DNA of 64,000 nucleotides from Orientallactaga sibirica (GCA_036365145.1 JAEOAD010000018.1:14304501-14368500), one strand, 5' to 3'. Positions 1-12,364 are shown, counted from the first letter of the stretch. Numbers and translations are program-made. The notes: generated by a model from the sequence alone, not told the origin.

Positions 1-1090
1 TTCCCTTCAGAGTGAATCACTCAGATTTATACTGTCTATGTCATGACTCCTAAAGGAGACTTTGGGAGATGCCTGTATCTTCAATGGGAGCCAGGCTCTT
101 CTGACTTCATTTGGAAGAAGCAAAATGTTCCAATGCCTCAGGTGTCAATAAGCTTAAATCAGAGTAAGTAAGGTAACTCACCTGACAGTGAAAATTGGAG
201 AAGTAGTGGCCATCATGACACAAAGCCACATTACAACAACCTTCACTATGAATTACAGGTAAAGGGCAATTTTGGAAACTATCAGGTGGACTCATCTGCA
301 CTTGTTTGTATTGGCTAACAGAGGCCAGGGTGTGGTAGTAAGCTTTAGTTACTTATGTATGATACCATAATGATGCATTCTGAGCATTTTGTAAATGTAT
401 AAAAAGAGCTCACCTTTTACAGGTACGTGTATGTCCATCTAAGTTAACATTTGTTCTTTCCATGGGAGTATTCACCTTACCCTGACTGAATGACTTCTAA
501 ATGAAGAATATAGGACTCGTCTATGGGTTTCACTGTTTTATATGCATTGCCACTATAAGAATGTTTCCAAATTATGCATTTGATATTAGTTGAGATGTTA
601 AACAAAGTTGTATAATTTAGGTCCAAGCTGAGAACATTGACTCTAATTTATTTTAAGTATAATAAACATGTTTATTCACAAAAATCTCACTTTAATTGCT
701 TTGCATGAAAACTTTGTTTATGGCAGGAGGCTCATAGAACCATCACATTAAACACAAGGCACATTTCTGGATTTGATTAACAAATTCTGTTTACAGAAAT
801 GACATTGACTCATGTCGCATTCCACTGGATCTACATTGGGTTTCTTTAAATATTGAGAAAAAATGTTAGATTAAATAATAAAGTTAAATTCTACTAACTG
901 AGACTCAGATGGGTATAGTGGACAGAATATACATCATAGGCTTTATTTTAAATGTAGTTCTGCTCTTTTCTTCTTTGTTACTCTGAGCAGAATTGCTGTA
1001 AGTTCAGTGTTATAAGAAGTGTCCTTCCAAGAGGGAGGAAGAGGATGGTTCTTACATTGAAGAATAAGGTAATAGGATAATGAAAACAAA
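1..1090. other. Unique-looking non-coding sequence
   Basis: AT-rich sequence with frequent stops in all frames. I see no gene, RNA gene or recognisable repeat. Confidence 0.5.
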
Positions 1091-1093
1091 GAT

Positions 1094-1450
1094 TGTTATA
1101 GTAGTCAGCTTCTTCTTTATGAAACAAAACACCCAACAAAACTCAGCTGATGGGAGGAGTTTATTTTAGCTTACAGTCTTCAGGGGAAGCTTCATCATGG
1201 CATGGGAAGGATGGTAGAGCAAAGGCTGACATCACCATCACATTTTTCCACAACAGTTGCCAGAAAGCAGCAAGAGTGAGCTGAGCTTACTTGGCTAGGA
1301 GGAGCTGGCTAGAACACTTCTAAACCTGCCCCCACCACCTCCTCAAGCAAGTCTCCACCTCCTAATTTGCCACCAGCTGGGGACCAAACATTCAAAACAA
1401 GTGAAGCTATGTGGGACATGTCATTCAAAACACCAACATTGTGGTAATGC
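1094..1450 (-). repeat. Old interspersed repeat, probably an LTR of ERVL/MaLR type
   Basis: The stretch runs from a 'tagtcagcttcttc' motif through 'ggagtttattttagcttacag' to 'ggaccaaacattcaaaac', a layout I associate with old rodent LTR-type repeats. A similar layout recurs near 50.05-50.4 kb. Family, strand and exact ends are uncertain. The small open frame at 1401-1592 overlaps its end and has no recognisable protein features. Confidence 0.35.
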
Positions 1451-1599
1451 GCTTTGTGTGAATGGCCCACATTCAGCAAAGGCAAGGTCCAGAAGTGGAC
1501 AAAGTGAGGATTACATTCCCCCAGAGATTCAGAAGCATCCCAGCCCCTCCAACACTGACTTTAGATTTCTGACCTCCATAACTGTAGATTAATACTTGT

Positions 1600-3290
1600 G
1601 CTATTTTAAAGCAACAAATTTTCAAATGTTTTATACTTAAATGTTATGAAACTAGCATGACATCACTTGAAAAGAAAACCTGAAACTAAATATTTTTAAA
1701 TTGCTTCTTCTGTTTCCTCTCCTAAATAAAATACTGGGTTAACAAATATATTTGACAGACTTCAGAGTAAGCAAGTAAAGGACTTTAAACTGAAATGGTT
1801 TTGACCTCTCTTATCTGTGAGGATATGCTAAGAGCAAGGTAGTGGGGGCAGAGTGAGAACATATTTAACTGGGGTTATGTGGAATGGTAGTGTCTTCACA
1901 AATGATATGGATAAAGTTTCCATTTAGCAAAAGTGAGTCATCTCTTCAACAGACATGAATAAATGATTCTGGCAATTATGCTGGGCTTCTTTTTGTCATG
2001 TCCTTTCTACTCTTCATGTTCTCCACATCTTAAATCTTTTCACTCATTTGTGGATGCTGCTTAATGCACCCACATTGCATAAAATTGATCTCTGTCTCTC
2101 CACACAGGCATCAAGATAAAGGAGTTATCTGGAAGGGGAAAAGAGTACAGTAGAAAGAAGGGCCTTTTGTAAATTGCTTTCCAATGGCTAGGCATTATCC
2201 CAGGAATATAAAAGACAATTTTCAATGAGCTTTAAAGTTCTACTTAGGATGATATTCAAAGTCCTTCCTTGGGACAGTAACTCTCCATGTCATGGTTACT
2301 ATTTTGTCAGAATTTTGCATTAGAATCATGATCAATAATTTTTCATTAGCCAAAGGATTTTTTAAGATATAAAGAGTGATCTTAAAATTGGTATTTTAAA
2401 TTATTTATTATTAACATAACAAGTTTGTCAAATATTTCTTTTTCTGGAATTCATACAACTAAATTTTATTTTCTTTATGTATCTTAGCAGTACATCACAA
2501 TTTTCCATTGAATAAAGACTAAGAATTTCTTTTATGGGTCAATCCTAAGTTTGAACATTATGATTGCTTGCGAAAGTAAATATTTCTGTCAGGTAAGGAG
2601 TGATACAAATTTAGACATGAGAAACTAATGCCTGTACTTTGTCTATCATCAATATTTAAAATTCAACAAAATATGAGGGAAAATGTAATATATCTGATTT
2701 TAACATGTTCATTAGTGAATTATTGAAGTGGAAGACTAAACTTCTTTGACTAATGAATTAATTTTTTTGAAATCAAGTTTATAACAGACCAAGTTTGCAT
2801 CTTTACTGTATGCTGTGAAGATAAGGGTACTTGCCTTCTTATTTACAACCCTTCATGAACTACCAGGACAAAGACATTCCCCAAAGTACTTTGCTTCAGA
2901 CATCACAGCACAAAAACATATGATGATAGAACAAGTCTTTTTATAAGACTGCATTCTACCTCAAACAGGGATAGTCTCAAAACTAAAGGGGATGCTGTTG
3001 AAACTTAACCTTTATGGTAAGTTGATGTAGATGGGGTTGTATTTTGAGGTTTGTTGAATTATTACATTCCTGCCTTCTGTCTGTGTGTTTGTGTGTGCGT
3101 GCATATGCATATATGTGGAATGGGAAACTATTTTTCATTTGTCAATGGGATGATATGTCCAAGAAAAAAAAATTGACAACCTCCTGTGCCATGGAGAAAT
3201 AATTAAAATGAATATGTGGATAGAATGAAAATGACATTCATACATTTATGAAAAACAATTGTATCATGGCATTTAAAAACATGCAAGATA
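1600..3290. other. Unique-looking non-coding sequence
   Basis: AT-rich, with no open frame worth calling. There is only a short imperfect GT-rich run near 3080-3110. I see no other feature. Confidence 0.5.
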
Positions 3291-3292
3291 GG

Positions 3293-3922
3293 TCCTAAAA
3301 CCCCATGCTATAGGGTGTGCATGCCTGGTGCAGAGTGAGTAGGCCATATCCCTGTTCCCCAGCTCCTGCTAGCTCCCTGGTCCTGATACCCTGTGCCAGA
3401 AAGTGTGTGGATGTGATGCGGAATGAGTAGGCCATATCACTGTTTTCTTGCTCCTCCCACTTCCCTGGTCCTTGTAGGTCCTCCTGTGGCTGGCTTGGGT
3501 GGGGGGAGGGGGGCTGGTCCTTGTGAGGGGGCTGTTGAAGAAGACTTTTTCCTTGGGTATCCTGACTGCCCACTGGGAACTGCATTCCTATTCACCTGAA
3601 TCAGAGGGTGCATGGGCCACTGTAGGAGCTGGCCTCTTGCCTCTGGTTCTCCAACTTCCTGGTACCTGGTTCCCCAACCCATGATCTCTGTGTGCTGATG
3701 AGTAAGTGCAAGTGGAGTAAGACAGAGCTCCCCATTCCCCAGGTACCATTGATGTACTTGCAATCTGCACAGTCTGTGCATCTGTGGTTATAACCCCATC
3801 ATACACCAGTATACCAGACTGCTTCACATTTAAAACAGAACACACTCTGAAGATCTTACAAGGACAAAACCTTGCTTCCTCTTCAAGAGAATAAAGCATC
3901 TCCCCAAGATGGTTAGACCACA
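3293..3922 (+). promoter_or_regulatory. L1 5' UTR with tandem monomers (internal promoter region)
   Basis: GC-rich compared with its surroundings. A block containing 'gagtaggccatat' at 3337 recurs at 3425, an 88-bp period, and each copy is followed by a '...gctcct..c..ccctggtcct' stretch. Tandem 5' UTR monomers drive transcription in several rodent L1 families; that this one did so is inferred from position. The minus-strand L1 at 21.0-26.2 kb has related units. Confidence 0.6.
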
Positions 3923-4975
3923 ATGCAAAAAGCCAACAAAAATCAGAAAACTGAGAAATCTCCATCAAGGATGCCTAGTCCTATAATGGAAGCCTCCAAT
4001 GAAACCATAGAAAAGTCAATAAAAATTCAATCTCAAAATGAAAACACAACAATCAGTGAGAACCTAATCAAAACAATCACTGAACTGGAAGCAAACCATC
4101 AAAAAACCAGCAATCATACCAATGAAATTGAACACACCGTCTCTTAGAGCATTCAGCTTTTGACAGTAGGCTTACTTTCATTGAAGAAAACATTAGGAGC
4201 CTCAAAAAAGATATGAATGAATTGATGGTGAGTCAAGAAATGGAAGCTCTCAATAACCGACTGATTAAGCTTAATGAAGACTTGATCAAATGTAAGAATG
4301 AATTCCAGGAAGCATCAAGAAAATCAGAACTTGAACTGAAATGTCACCTCAAGAAAGAGATGGACACAATTCAAAATAACACAGCAAAAACAAAAATCAA
4401 ATAGAGCTTATAAAAACCTCTATAGAACCCCTCACTAACAAAGTTACTCATGTGGAAGATAGTACCTCTGACCTGGAAGACAAGACAGAAGAAATTGATC
4501 AGGAGGCCAAGAACTTCACTAAGTTCAAAAAATCAAGTGAATAGAATATGAGGGAATTGTTGGATACCCTAAAATGACCAAACATCTGGGTCATAGGTAT
4601 AGCAGGAGAGGAAATCTAAGCCAGAGGCATAGAGAACATACTTAACAAAATTATTGAACAAAAATTTCCCAATCTCTCAAAAGAGAGGTCCTTCCAAATA
4701 TAAGAAGCCCATAGAACTCCAAATAGACAGGACCAAAGAAGAACCTCTCCATGACACATCATAGTTAAAACTCTTAACAATGAAAACAAAGAGAGACTGT
4801 TAAAAGCAGCAAGAGAGAAACAACTCACAACATATAAAGGCAAACCCATCAGAATTATCTCAGATTTCTCAATGGAAACCCTGAAACCCAGAAGGGCCTG
4901 GAATGGAACACTCCAAAGTCTAAAAACTATGGCTTCCAACCCAATCTACTCTACTCAGCAAAAGTATCCCTCATA
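3923..4975 (+). pseudogene. L1 ORF1 (RNA-binding chaperone) remnant
   Basis: L1 ORF1p normally forms a coiled-coil trimer that coats L1 RNA. The remnant opens with a Lys/Asn-rich N-terminus (starts MQKANKNQKTEK) and is open for 74 codons. After a stop it resumes as a Glu/Lys-rich coiled-coil segment at 4213-4404. It then continues, in shifting frames, through sequence resembling the RRM and C-terminal domain (near 4790-4960, 'LLKAAREKQLTTYKGKPIRI'). Multiple stops show it is dead. The start is the first Met after the 5' UTR and is matched in the minus-strand L1, whose corresponding region also encodes a lysine-rich N-terminus. Confidence 0.75.
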
Positions 4976-5159
4976 ATAGATGATGAAATGAAAACTTTCC
5001 ATGAAAAAAATCAATTTTATGATTATATGAACATAAAGTCCAAACTGCAGAGATTACTTCAGGGAATACTCCACACAGAAAAGTCAAACAACCAATTTCA
5101 AGAGCCAAAAAGAAGATCACAATAACCAAAATTGAACAGGCTCAAAATAGTACAAAACA

Positions 5160-5335
5160 AAGCTGGGTATAGGCACATGCCTTAAATCCTAGCACTTGGG
5201 AGGCAGAGGTAGGAGGATCACCACGAGTTTGAGGCCACCCTGAGACTACATAGTGCATACCAGGTCAGGCTGAGCTAGAATGAAACCCTACTTGGAAAAA
5301 TGAAAAAAAATAAAAATAAAAATAAAATAAAATAA
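5160..5335 (+). mobile_element. B1-like (7SL-derived) SINE
   Basis: Starts 'gctgggtataggcacatgcc', contains 'cctagcacttgggaggcag' and 'gaggccaccctgag', and ends in an A-rich tail with (aataaa)n. The 7SL-derived body is clear. It sits between the ORF1 and ORF2 remnants of the L1. Confidence 0.85.
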
Positions 5336-5837
5336 AAAAATAAAAAAGACCAAAACCTGCAACACTGATAAAACACCTCATCATGGCATGTATTAATTCA
5401 AACCTCACAGTACTAACCTTAAATTAATGATCTTAACTCACACACCCAAAGACACAAATGAACAGGATGGATCAATAAAAAATGGACCCTTCTACTTGCT
5501 GTCTTCAAGAAACCCACCTCACCATTAAAGATAGACACCGACACCTTCTCAGGATGAAAGGATGGAAAATTATATTCTAAACAAATGGAAATAAAAATTG
5601 AGTGGGTGTTGCTATATTAATATCTAATAAAATAGACTTCAAACCAAAAGTAATCAAAAAGGACAAAGAAGGCCACTTCTTACTCATCAAGGAAATGATC
5701 CATTATGAGAATATCATATTCATAAATCTATATGCATCAAACACAGGTGCACCATAGTTTATAAAAAAATTAGTTGACAACAAATCAGAAATAAAAACAA
5801 GTACCATCATAATCAGAGACTTTAATACTCCACTATT

Positions 5838-5982
5838 GGGCTGGAAAGATGGCTTAGCAGTTAAAATGCATGCCTGTGCAGCCTAAGGACCCAGATTTGA
5901 TCCTCCAGGTCCCACATAAGCCAGATGCACATTGTGTCATGTGCATATGGAGTTCGTTTGCAGTGGTAGGGGCCCTGGCATG

Positions 5983-6030
<48 letters not shown>

Positions 6031-6061
6031 GTCTCTAATAAATAAATAAATAAAAATAAAA
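5838..6061 (+). mobile_element. tRNA-derived SINE, variant 1
   Basis: The head 'gggctggaaagatggcttag' holds an A-box-like sequence, and the B-box-like part lies around 'agatttgatcctccagg'. It then shows the 'gcagtggtaggggccctggc' body, a (CT)n run at about 5990-6026 and an aataaa-type tail. Together with the next B1-like copy it is flanked by one near-identical 12-bp duplication (5825-5836 and 6254-6265). Confidence 0.9.
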
Positions 6062-6250
6062 TCTTTAGCCAGGCATGGCTGTGCAAGCCTTTAATCCCAG
6101 CACTTGGGAGGCAGAGATAAGATGATTGCCATGAGTTTGAGGCCACCCTGAGAATACATAGTGAACTCCATGTCAGCCTCAGCTAGAGTGAGACCCTACC
6201 TCGAAAAACCAAATAAATAAATAGATAAATAAATAAACTAATTAAATAAA
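6062..6250 (+). mobile_element. B1-like SINE in the tail of the preceding SINE
   Basis: Shows 'gccaggcatggctgtgcaag', 'ttaatcccagcacttggg' and 'gagaccctacctcgaaaaacc', then an (aataaataaataga) tail. It follows the tRNA-derived SINE directly, and the pair shares one outer duplication. Confidence 0.85.
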
Positions 6251-7346
6251 AAGATACTCAACTATCATCAATAGACAGATCATCCAAGCAGAAAATCATC
6301 AGGGAAATAACAACATCATATTTCAACTAGACCTAATGGACATCTACAGAACTTTCCACTCCAACTCTACAGAACACACATTCTTTTCATCAGTCCACAG
6401 AGCCTTCTCCAAAATAGACCATATATTACCCCACAAAGCATGCCTCTATAAGTTCAGGAAAATTAAAGTAACTTCCTGTATCATGTAAGATCACAATGCT
6501 TTAAACCTAGAAATTAAGAACAACAGGCACATCAAGAACTCCATCAGTTACTGGACACTAAAGAACACAGTTTTAAACAATGAATGGATTGTGGAAGAAA
6601 TAAAAAAGAAAATTTAAAATTCCTAGAATTGAATGATAATGAAAATGCAACTTACCAAACTTCTGAGACACAATGAAGGCAGTCCTAAGGAGAAATTTTA
6701 TAGTGCTAATGCCTTCATAACAAAGACAGTGATTCCAAATTAATAACCTAGCAGTCCACATAAAGCTATTGGAAAAACAAGAAGAATCCAACCCAAAGAG
6801 ATCTCAACAGAAAGAAATAATATCAGAGCAGAAATTAATGAATTGGAAATTAAGAAAAAAATTAAAAATCAATGAAACAAAGAGATGGTTCTTTCAAAAA
6901 ATAAGCAAGATTGATAATCCCTTGGCCAATTTGATCAAGCAAAAAATTGAGAGGCATCAAATTAACAAAATCAGAAATGAAAAATGAAAGATCACAACAG
7001 AAATCAATGAAACTTGAAGACTCATCAGGGCATACTTCCAAAACTTCTACTCCACAAAATTGCATATTCTGGAAGAAATGGACGGTTTTCTTGCCAAAAT
7101 ACCAGTGACCAAAACTAAACTCAGAGCAGATTAATCTCCTAAACAAACCTATCACATCCATAGAGAATGAAAAGGTAACCAAAAACTTCCCCCAAAAGAA
7201 AAGTCCAGGACCAAATGGCTTCTCAGCTGAATTCTATCAGACTTTCATTGAAGAACTGAAACCAATTTTTCACAAACTGTTTCACATAATTGGAGACCAA
7301 GGAATCTTCCCCAACTCCTTTTATGAAGCTAGCATCCCACTAATTG

Positions 7347-7373
7347 AAAAAAAAAAAAAAAAAAAAAAAAAAA
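7347..7373 (+). repeat. 27-base poly(A) run inside L1 ORF2
   Basis: Uninterrupted A run within the reverse-transcriptase region of the L1 remnant. There is no SINE body beside it, so this is microsatellite-type expansion or replacement and not a retroposon tail. Confidence 0.85.
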
Positions 7374-8187
7374 CTAGAGATACAAGAAAACAAAAGTATA
7401 GGCCTATATCCCTGATGAATTTAGATGCAAATATCCTGAACAAAATCATCAAAAGCCAAATTCAACAACACATCAAAAGCATCATCTAACTTGATCAAGT
7501 AGGCTTCATCCCAGGGATGCAGGGATGGTTTAACATATGGAAATCAGTCAACGTAATACACTACATAAATAAACTTAACCATAAGAACCACATGATCACC
7601 TCAACTGATACCAAGAAGGTCTTTGACAAAATACAATACCATTTCAGGTTTAAAACATTGGAAAGAATAGGCATGGATGGCTTATATCTCAACACAATAA
7701 AGGCTATATATAAAGCACTTTAAGGCCAAATAATACTTAATGGGGAAAGACTCAAGGAGTTCCCAGTGATATCAGGAACAAGTCAGGAGTGCCCACTCTC
7801 ACCTCTGTTCTTCAACATAGTACTAGAAGTACTAGCCCAAGCAGCAAGACAGGAGAAAGAAATAAAAGGGATTCAAATTGGAAAAGGAGAAGTCAAGTTA
7901 GCCCTGTTTACAGATGACATGACCTGTACAAATGACCCAAAAGTCTCCATCTCAAAACTACTATAAGTGATTTATTCCTTCAGTAAAGTGGTGGGATACA
8001 AAAGTCAATGCACAAAAATCAGTAGCCTTTCTATATGCAAAGGACAAACATACAGAGAATGAAATCAGAGAAGCAGTCCCATTTTCAATGGCAACAAAAA
8101 AATTAAATATCTTGGAATAACACTAACCAAGGATGTGAAAGTCCTCTTAATGAAAATATAAACAAAATAACAACAACAACAAAAACT

Positions 8188-8386
8188 TGAGGTGGACAGA
8201 TGGCTTAGCATTTAAGGCGCCTGCTTGCAGAAGCCTAAGAACACCCGTTCAAATCTCCAGGTCCTGTGTTTAGCCAGACACAAAAAGGGATGCAAGTGCA
8301 CAATGCTGCACATGCCCACAAGGGAGTGCATGCTTCTGGAGTTTGTTCATAGTGGCTGAGAAACCCTGGTGTGCCCATTCTCTCTG

Positions 8387-8453
<67 letters not shown>

Positions 8454-8495
8454 TGTGTCTCACTCTCTCAAGTTAAAAAAAAAAAAACACAAGAA
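8188..8495 (+). mobile_element. tRNA-derived SINE, variant 2
   Basis: Same pol III head as variant 1 ('gatggcttagcatttaaggc'). The body differs: 'aagcctaagaac', 'tgtttagccaga', 'gcacaatgctgcac', 'gtggctgagaaaccctggtg'. It is followed by (CT)n then (GT)n at about 8394-8458 and an A run. It interrupts L1 ORF2. Confidence 0.85.
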
Positions 8496-9554
8496 AGAAA
8501 TTGATGAGGAGTTGTGAAGATGGAAAGACCTCCTATGTCCCTGGATAGGTAGAATTAATACTGTAAAAACAGCAATTCTACCAAAAGCATTATACTGATT
8601 TAATGCAATACAAATAAAAATTCAGCATCATTCTTACAAAGATAGAAAAAATAATAATCCATATGGAATGGAAGCAGGCCTTGGATATCCAAAAATATCC
8701 TCAGGAAAAAAAAAAAATCCCTCTGGAGGTATCACCATACCTGATCTAAAGCTACATTACAAAGCCATAGTAACAAAAACAGCATGGTATTGGCATAAGA
8801 ACAAAAACATAGACCAATGGAACAGAATTAAAGACCCAGACCTTAGGTGAAGTAAGTACAGCTATTTTGATCTTTGACAAAAGTGCCAAGAATGAAGAAT
8901 GAAGGAAGAACAGCATCATCAACAATGGTGCTGGCCAAATTGGATGACCATATGTAGAAAGATGAAACTGATTTCCGTATGTTAAACCATCCCTGCATCC
9001 CTGGGATGAGCAGACCCACTCATCTCTCTACCCACAAATATCAAGTCCAAATGGATTAAAGACCTCAATATAAGACCTGAAACTCTTCTCCTACTGGAAG
9101 AAAAAATAGGAAGCACTCTCCATTATATAGGAGTGGGGAAAGACTTCCTGAACCAATCCCAGTAGTACAAGAAATTAAACAAGCTCTCAAACAATGGGAT
9201 CTTATGAAGCTAAAAAGCTTTTGCACAGGCAAACACACCATGAGCAGAATCAATAGATTACCCACTGAATGGGAGAAAGTCTTCAATAGCTGTACCATGG
9301 ACAGAAGCATAATATCTAGAATCTACAAAGAACTCCAAAAACTAAATAATAAAAAAATCAAACAACCCATTCCAAAAGTGGGGCACAGAACTGAATAGGG
9401 AGTTCTCAGAGGAAGAATTACAAACAGCTAACACATACTTGTTGTGCACTGGGACTTCTTCAACATCCCTAACCATTAGGAAAAAGCAAATTGAAACAAC
9501 TATGAGATTCCACCTTACCCCAGAAAGGACAGCACACATTAAAAAATCAAATGA

Positions 9555-9797
9555 GGGCTGGATTAGCAGTTAAGGCATTTGCCTGTGAAGCCAAAGGACC
9601 CAGGTTCAATTCCCCAGGATCCACATAAGGCAGATGCACAAGGGTCACATGCATCAGGAGTTTATTTGCAGGGGCTACAGGCACTGGCATGCCCATTCTC
9701 TGTATGTCTGCCTCTCTTCTCTCTGTCTCTCTTTGCTTGCAAATAAATAAATACATACCTAAATAAAGTCTTTATAAAAAATAACAAACAAAGAAGA
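9555..9797 (+). mobile_element. tRNA-derived SINE, variant 1 (first of a pair)
   Basis: Head 'gggctggattagcagttaag', B box 'ggttcaattccccagg', and the usual body and tail. An 11-bp sequence AAATCAAATGA lies immediately before it (9544-9554) and immediately after it (9798-9808). Confidence 0.9.
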
Positions 9798-9808
9798 AAA
9801 TCAAATGA

Positions 9809-10052
9809 GGGCTAGAGATATGGCTTACCAGTTAAGGTATTGCCTGCAAAGCCAAAGGACCCTGGTTTGATTTCCCAGGACCCACGTAAGACATATGCAC
9901 CAGGGGGCACATGCATTTGGAGTTCATTTGCAGTGGCTAGAGGCCCTGGTGTGCCCATTCTCTCTCTCTCTCTCCCTCTCTCTCTCTCACTCTCTCTGCC
10001 TCTTTCTCTGTCTCTCTCTCAAGTAAATAAATAAATAAACAAATATTTTAAA
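9809..10052 (+). mobile_element. tRNA-derived SINE, variant 1 (second of a pair)
   Basis: Head 'gggctagagatatggcttac', B box 'ggtttgatttcccagg', a CT-rich stretch at 9958-10020 and an (aaat)n tail. It is flanked by AAATCAAATGA at 9798-9808 and 10053-10063. The L1 ORF2 reading resumes directly after the last copy. Confidence 0.9.
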
Positions 10053-10439
10053 AAATCAAATGAAAACAAATTTTGGCAAGGATGTGGAGAATAGGAATGT
10101 GAGCTGGCACAACCACTATAAAAAGCAGTATGGAGACCCCTGAAAAGGATAAATATATAAGAACCAACAGACACAGATATCCTCTTATTGAGAATTTACC
10201 CTAAAATCTCCATGCCTCAGTTCAGAGATACTGCTCAATCATGTGTTTATAGCTGCTCAATTCATAATAGCTAATAAACTGGAATAAAATCATGTTCCCA
10301 TCATTGGATGAATGGATTACCAAGATGTGATATATCTACATGATATATTAGCAGTAAGTAAAAATGAAACAATGAAATTTGTAGAAAAATGGTCAAACTT
10401 GGAACAAATCATACTCAGCAAACTCATACAGTTACAGCT

Positions 10440-11775
10440 GGACAATCATCATACAGTCCCACTCATCTGAGGTAGGGAGACACAAAATTGAACCCAAATT
10501 AAACTGCTACCATAGAAACCTATATCCTGGAAGATAGACCAAAAGGTTGAACCCTCAACCAGACCTTAGGGGGAGTGCCTGAATCGAAGGGACTTGGAAA
10601 GGGTACAATGAAGCCTAACCTTAAATTTCTTCTGTTTCTGTCTTTCTTTTTTCTTTCTTTTCCTTTTTTCTTTTTTCCTTAGTGCTGGCCTCTAACTCCC
10701 AATACCAGGATGTGGTTAACATCCACAATGAGCTGTTGATCAGAGAGACCTACACGGTCTCCCAAAACAAGACAGACATCTGCCAGAGCACTTGATTACC
10801 CACCAGAGGTTAATGGTAAGACCCTACTGCTGAAGACAGCATACACTGTCAGCACAGAGAATGCAAAGACCTGGCTGGATTCCAGAAGAGAGCCAGTCCC
10901 CAGACATTTAGCCCATCTAGTGCTGGAAGGTGCTACATGAGCTACCAGGAAAAGGTGGCCAACATCTGTCCAAGCAGCTTGAGGTGTAAGCTACTCAGAA
11001 GCAATCAACCTGACATGATGCTCACACAAGTGCAATGGTGGCACACAGGCATGATGGGTAACCAACTGTTCTTGGATTGGCTAACAGATCCACTCAGTGG
11101 AAAGGAAACCATATCTGGAACTGGGAAATGTGTCAGCATATCCGGACAATAAGTTGACTTTCCAACATCAAGTTCCCACTAATAAGAGGGTATAACCCAT
11201 TAAATTCTCTCTAAATTAATAATGGCTATCCCATTTAACCTGTGCTGACTTTACTCTCCATTGGGGAATCTGATTCTCTTTTTCAGACAGGAGCAGGACC
11301 TGAGGAGATAAATACCCATCACACTTCAGCCCAGCCCCACCTGAAACCACAGAGAAATTGGGGAAATGAGCAAGAGTGCTCCTTTCTTGGTAAACCTGTG
11401 ATCAGCACAAAGGTGAAGGAGACAGGCACTAAGGACACTCAACACCTACCAAAACAGAGATCCAGAGGCTCCTGAGAGCCCATTACTGAAGTAGACTTAA
11501 AATCTACCTAACATGGCTCAGGTAATTTTGTGGAAGAGTGACAGAAAGATTGTTAGAGCCACAAGTTGGAACATTATGCACAGAGACATTGTCTCTCCCC
11601 CATAACTGACTGCTCCCTCACAATGCATGACCCCAAATCCCCATGGGGATGACCTGAATCCCCAACGAGGAGGGACACTTTGGAAAAGGGGCAGGGATGA
11701 GGGAAAGGATGGTAAAAACATGTGTTGTTTACAGACATATGTATGTCCATAACTAATAAAAATATTTTTTAAAAG
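10440..11775 (+). repeat. L1 3' UTR
   Basis: Non-coding 3' part of the L1. It contains a pyrimidine-rich tract at about 10,625-10,680 and ends in 'aataaaaatattttttaaaa'. Sections of the same sequence recur at 12.4-12.97, 19.5-20.6 and 47.27-47.59 kb, and inverted at 21.0-22.3 kb, which is how I assign it. The small frames in it are not genes. Confidence 0.75.
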
Positions 11776-11779
11776 ATGT

Positions 11780-12360
11780 CATTTAGAGATGAAAACAACA
11801 GCCAACTGTTGATAATTTCTGAATCTGGTACCTACATTTTATTTTCTCTCTACTAATGTGCAGTTTTGAAAATCTTAGTAAAACATAAATGGAGAGTAAA
11901 AAAATGAAAGATATGCTTAATAATGTGTCAAAAATTGTCAGAGGAAAACAGCAAATTGGTGATTTGAAAGTAAAAGTGATCATCAAAATTGAATATTACA
12001 GTGGCAAAAATAGTTTTTCTAAGTTATAAAGGAAAGTACTATCCCTACCAAAATATCAAGGACAAATGCAGCTTACACACACTTGGAAATGTATAAAATC
12101 ATAAAGTATATCATTCACCTCCTAAAGTGATTATTTAGAATGTGTTCCAGCAAATTCAAATGAAATATAAGGAAATAGAAGATGTGAGATTAAAAAAAAA
12201 TACAATGTAAAACTGGGGTAAAATTTTAAAACACAGCTCTTAAATGTGTTGTTGGCTTAGCAATCAATATTGTTAATGAAAATTAGTTTACAAAAAGAAA
12301 TAAAGAGTGTATGTTAAAAACATTCATCAGTACCAGATAAATGGTATGGCCACTGTTATT
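11780..12360. other. Unique-looking non-coding sequence
   Basis: AT-rich sequence between two L1 3' ends. I see nothing in it. Confidence 0.45.
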
Positions 12361-12364
12361 TTAG

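Larger units (their letters stand above)
5400..10400 (+). pseudogene. L1 ORF2 (endonuclease-reverse transcriptase) remnant, split by SINEs
   Basis: ORF2p nicks target DNA and reverse-transcribes L1 RNA. Endonuclease-like sequence begins near 5440 (a '..CLQETHL'-like block read through frameshifts). The reverse-transcriptase part is best seen at 7517-7966 as two short open frames. The catalytic F-A-D-D block reads F-T-D-D there (about 7904-7921), whereas the minus-strand L1 keeps F-A-D-D. The C-terminal part lies at 8500-9540 and resumes after two SINEs at 10,064. A pure run of 27 A at 7347-7373 replaces a conserved stretch. Stops and frameshifts occur throughout. Confidence 0.8.
3293..11775 (+). 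mobile_element. Near full-length LINE-1 (L1), interrupted by SINEs
   Basis: An L1 retrotransposon in sense orientation. In order it has a GC-richer 5' UTR with repeated monomers, an ORF1 remnant, an ORF2 remnant with endonuclease, reverse transcriptase and C-terminal parts, a long 3' UTR, and an A-rich end after 'aataaaaatatttttt'. Seven SINE copies (near 5160, 5838, 6062, 8188, 9555 and 9809, the pair at 5838/6062 forming one unit) and a 27-base A run at 7347-7373 interrupt it. Both ORFs carry stops and frameshifts, so it cannot encode its own machinery. I could not find a convincing target-site duplication, so the outer limits are approximate. Its 3' UTR is the same family as the fragments near 12.4, 19.5, 21.0 and 47.3 kb. 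Confidence 0.85.

Noticed and set aside
3295..3968. Overlapping minus-strand frames of 96-126 codons
   Set aside because: Antisense to the GC-rich L1 5' UTR. Such regions stay open by composition, and no protein features are visible.
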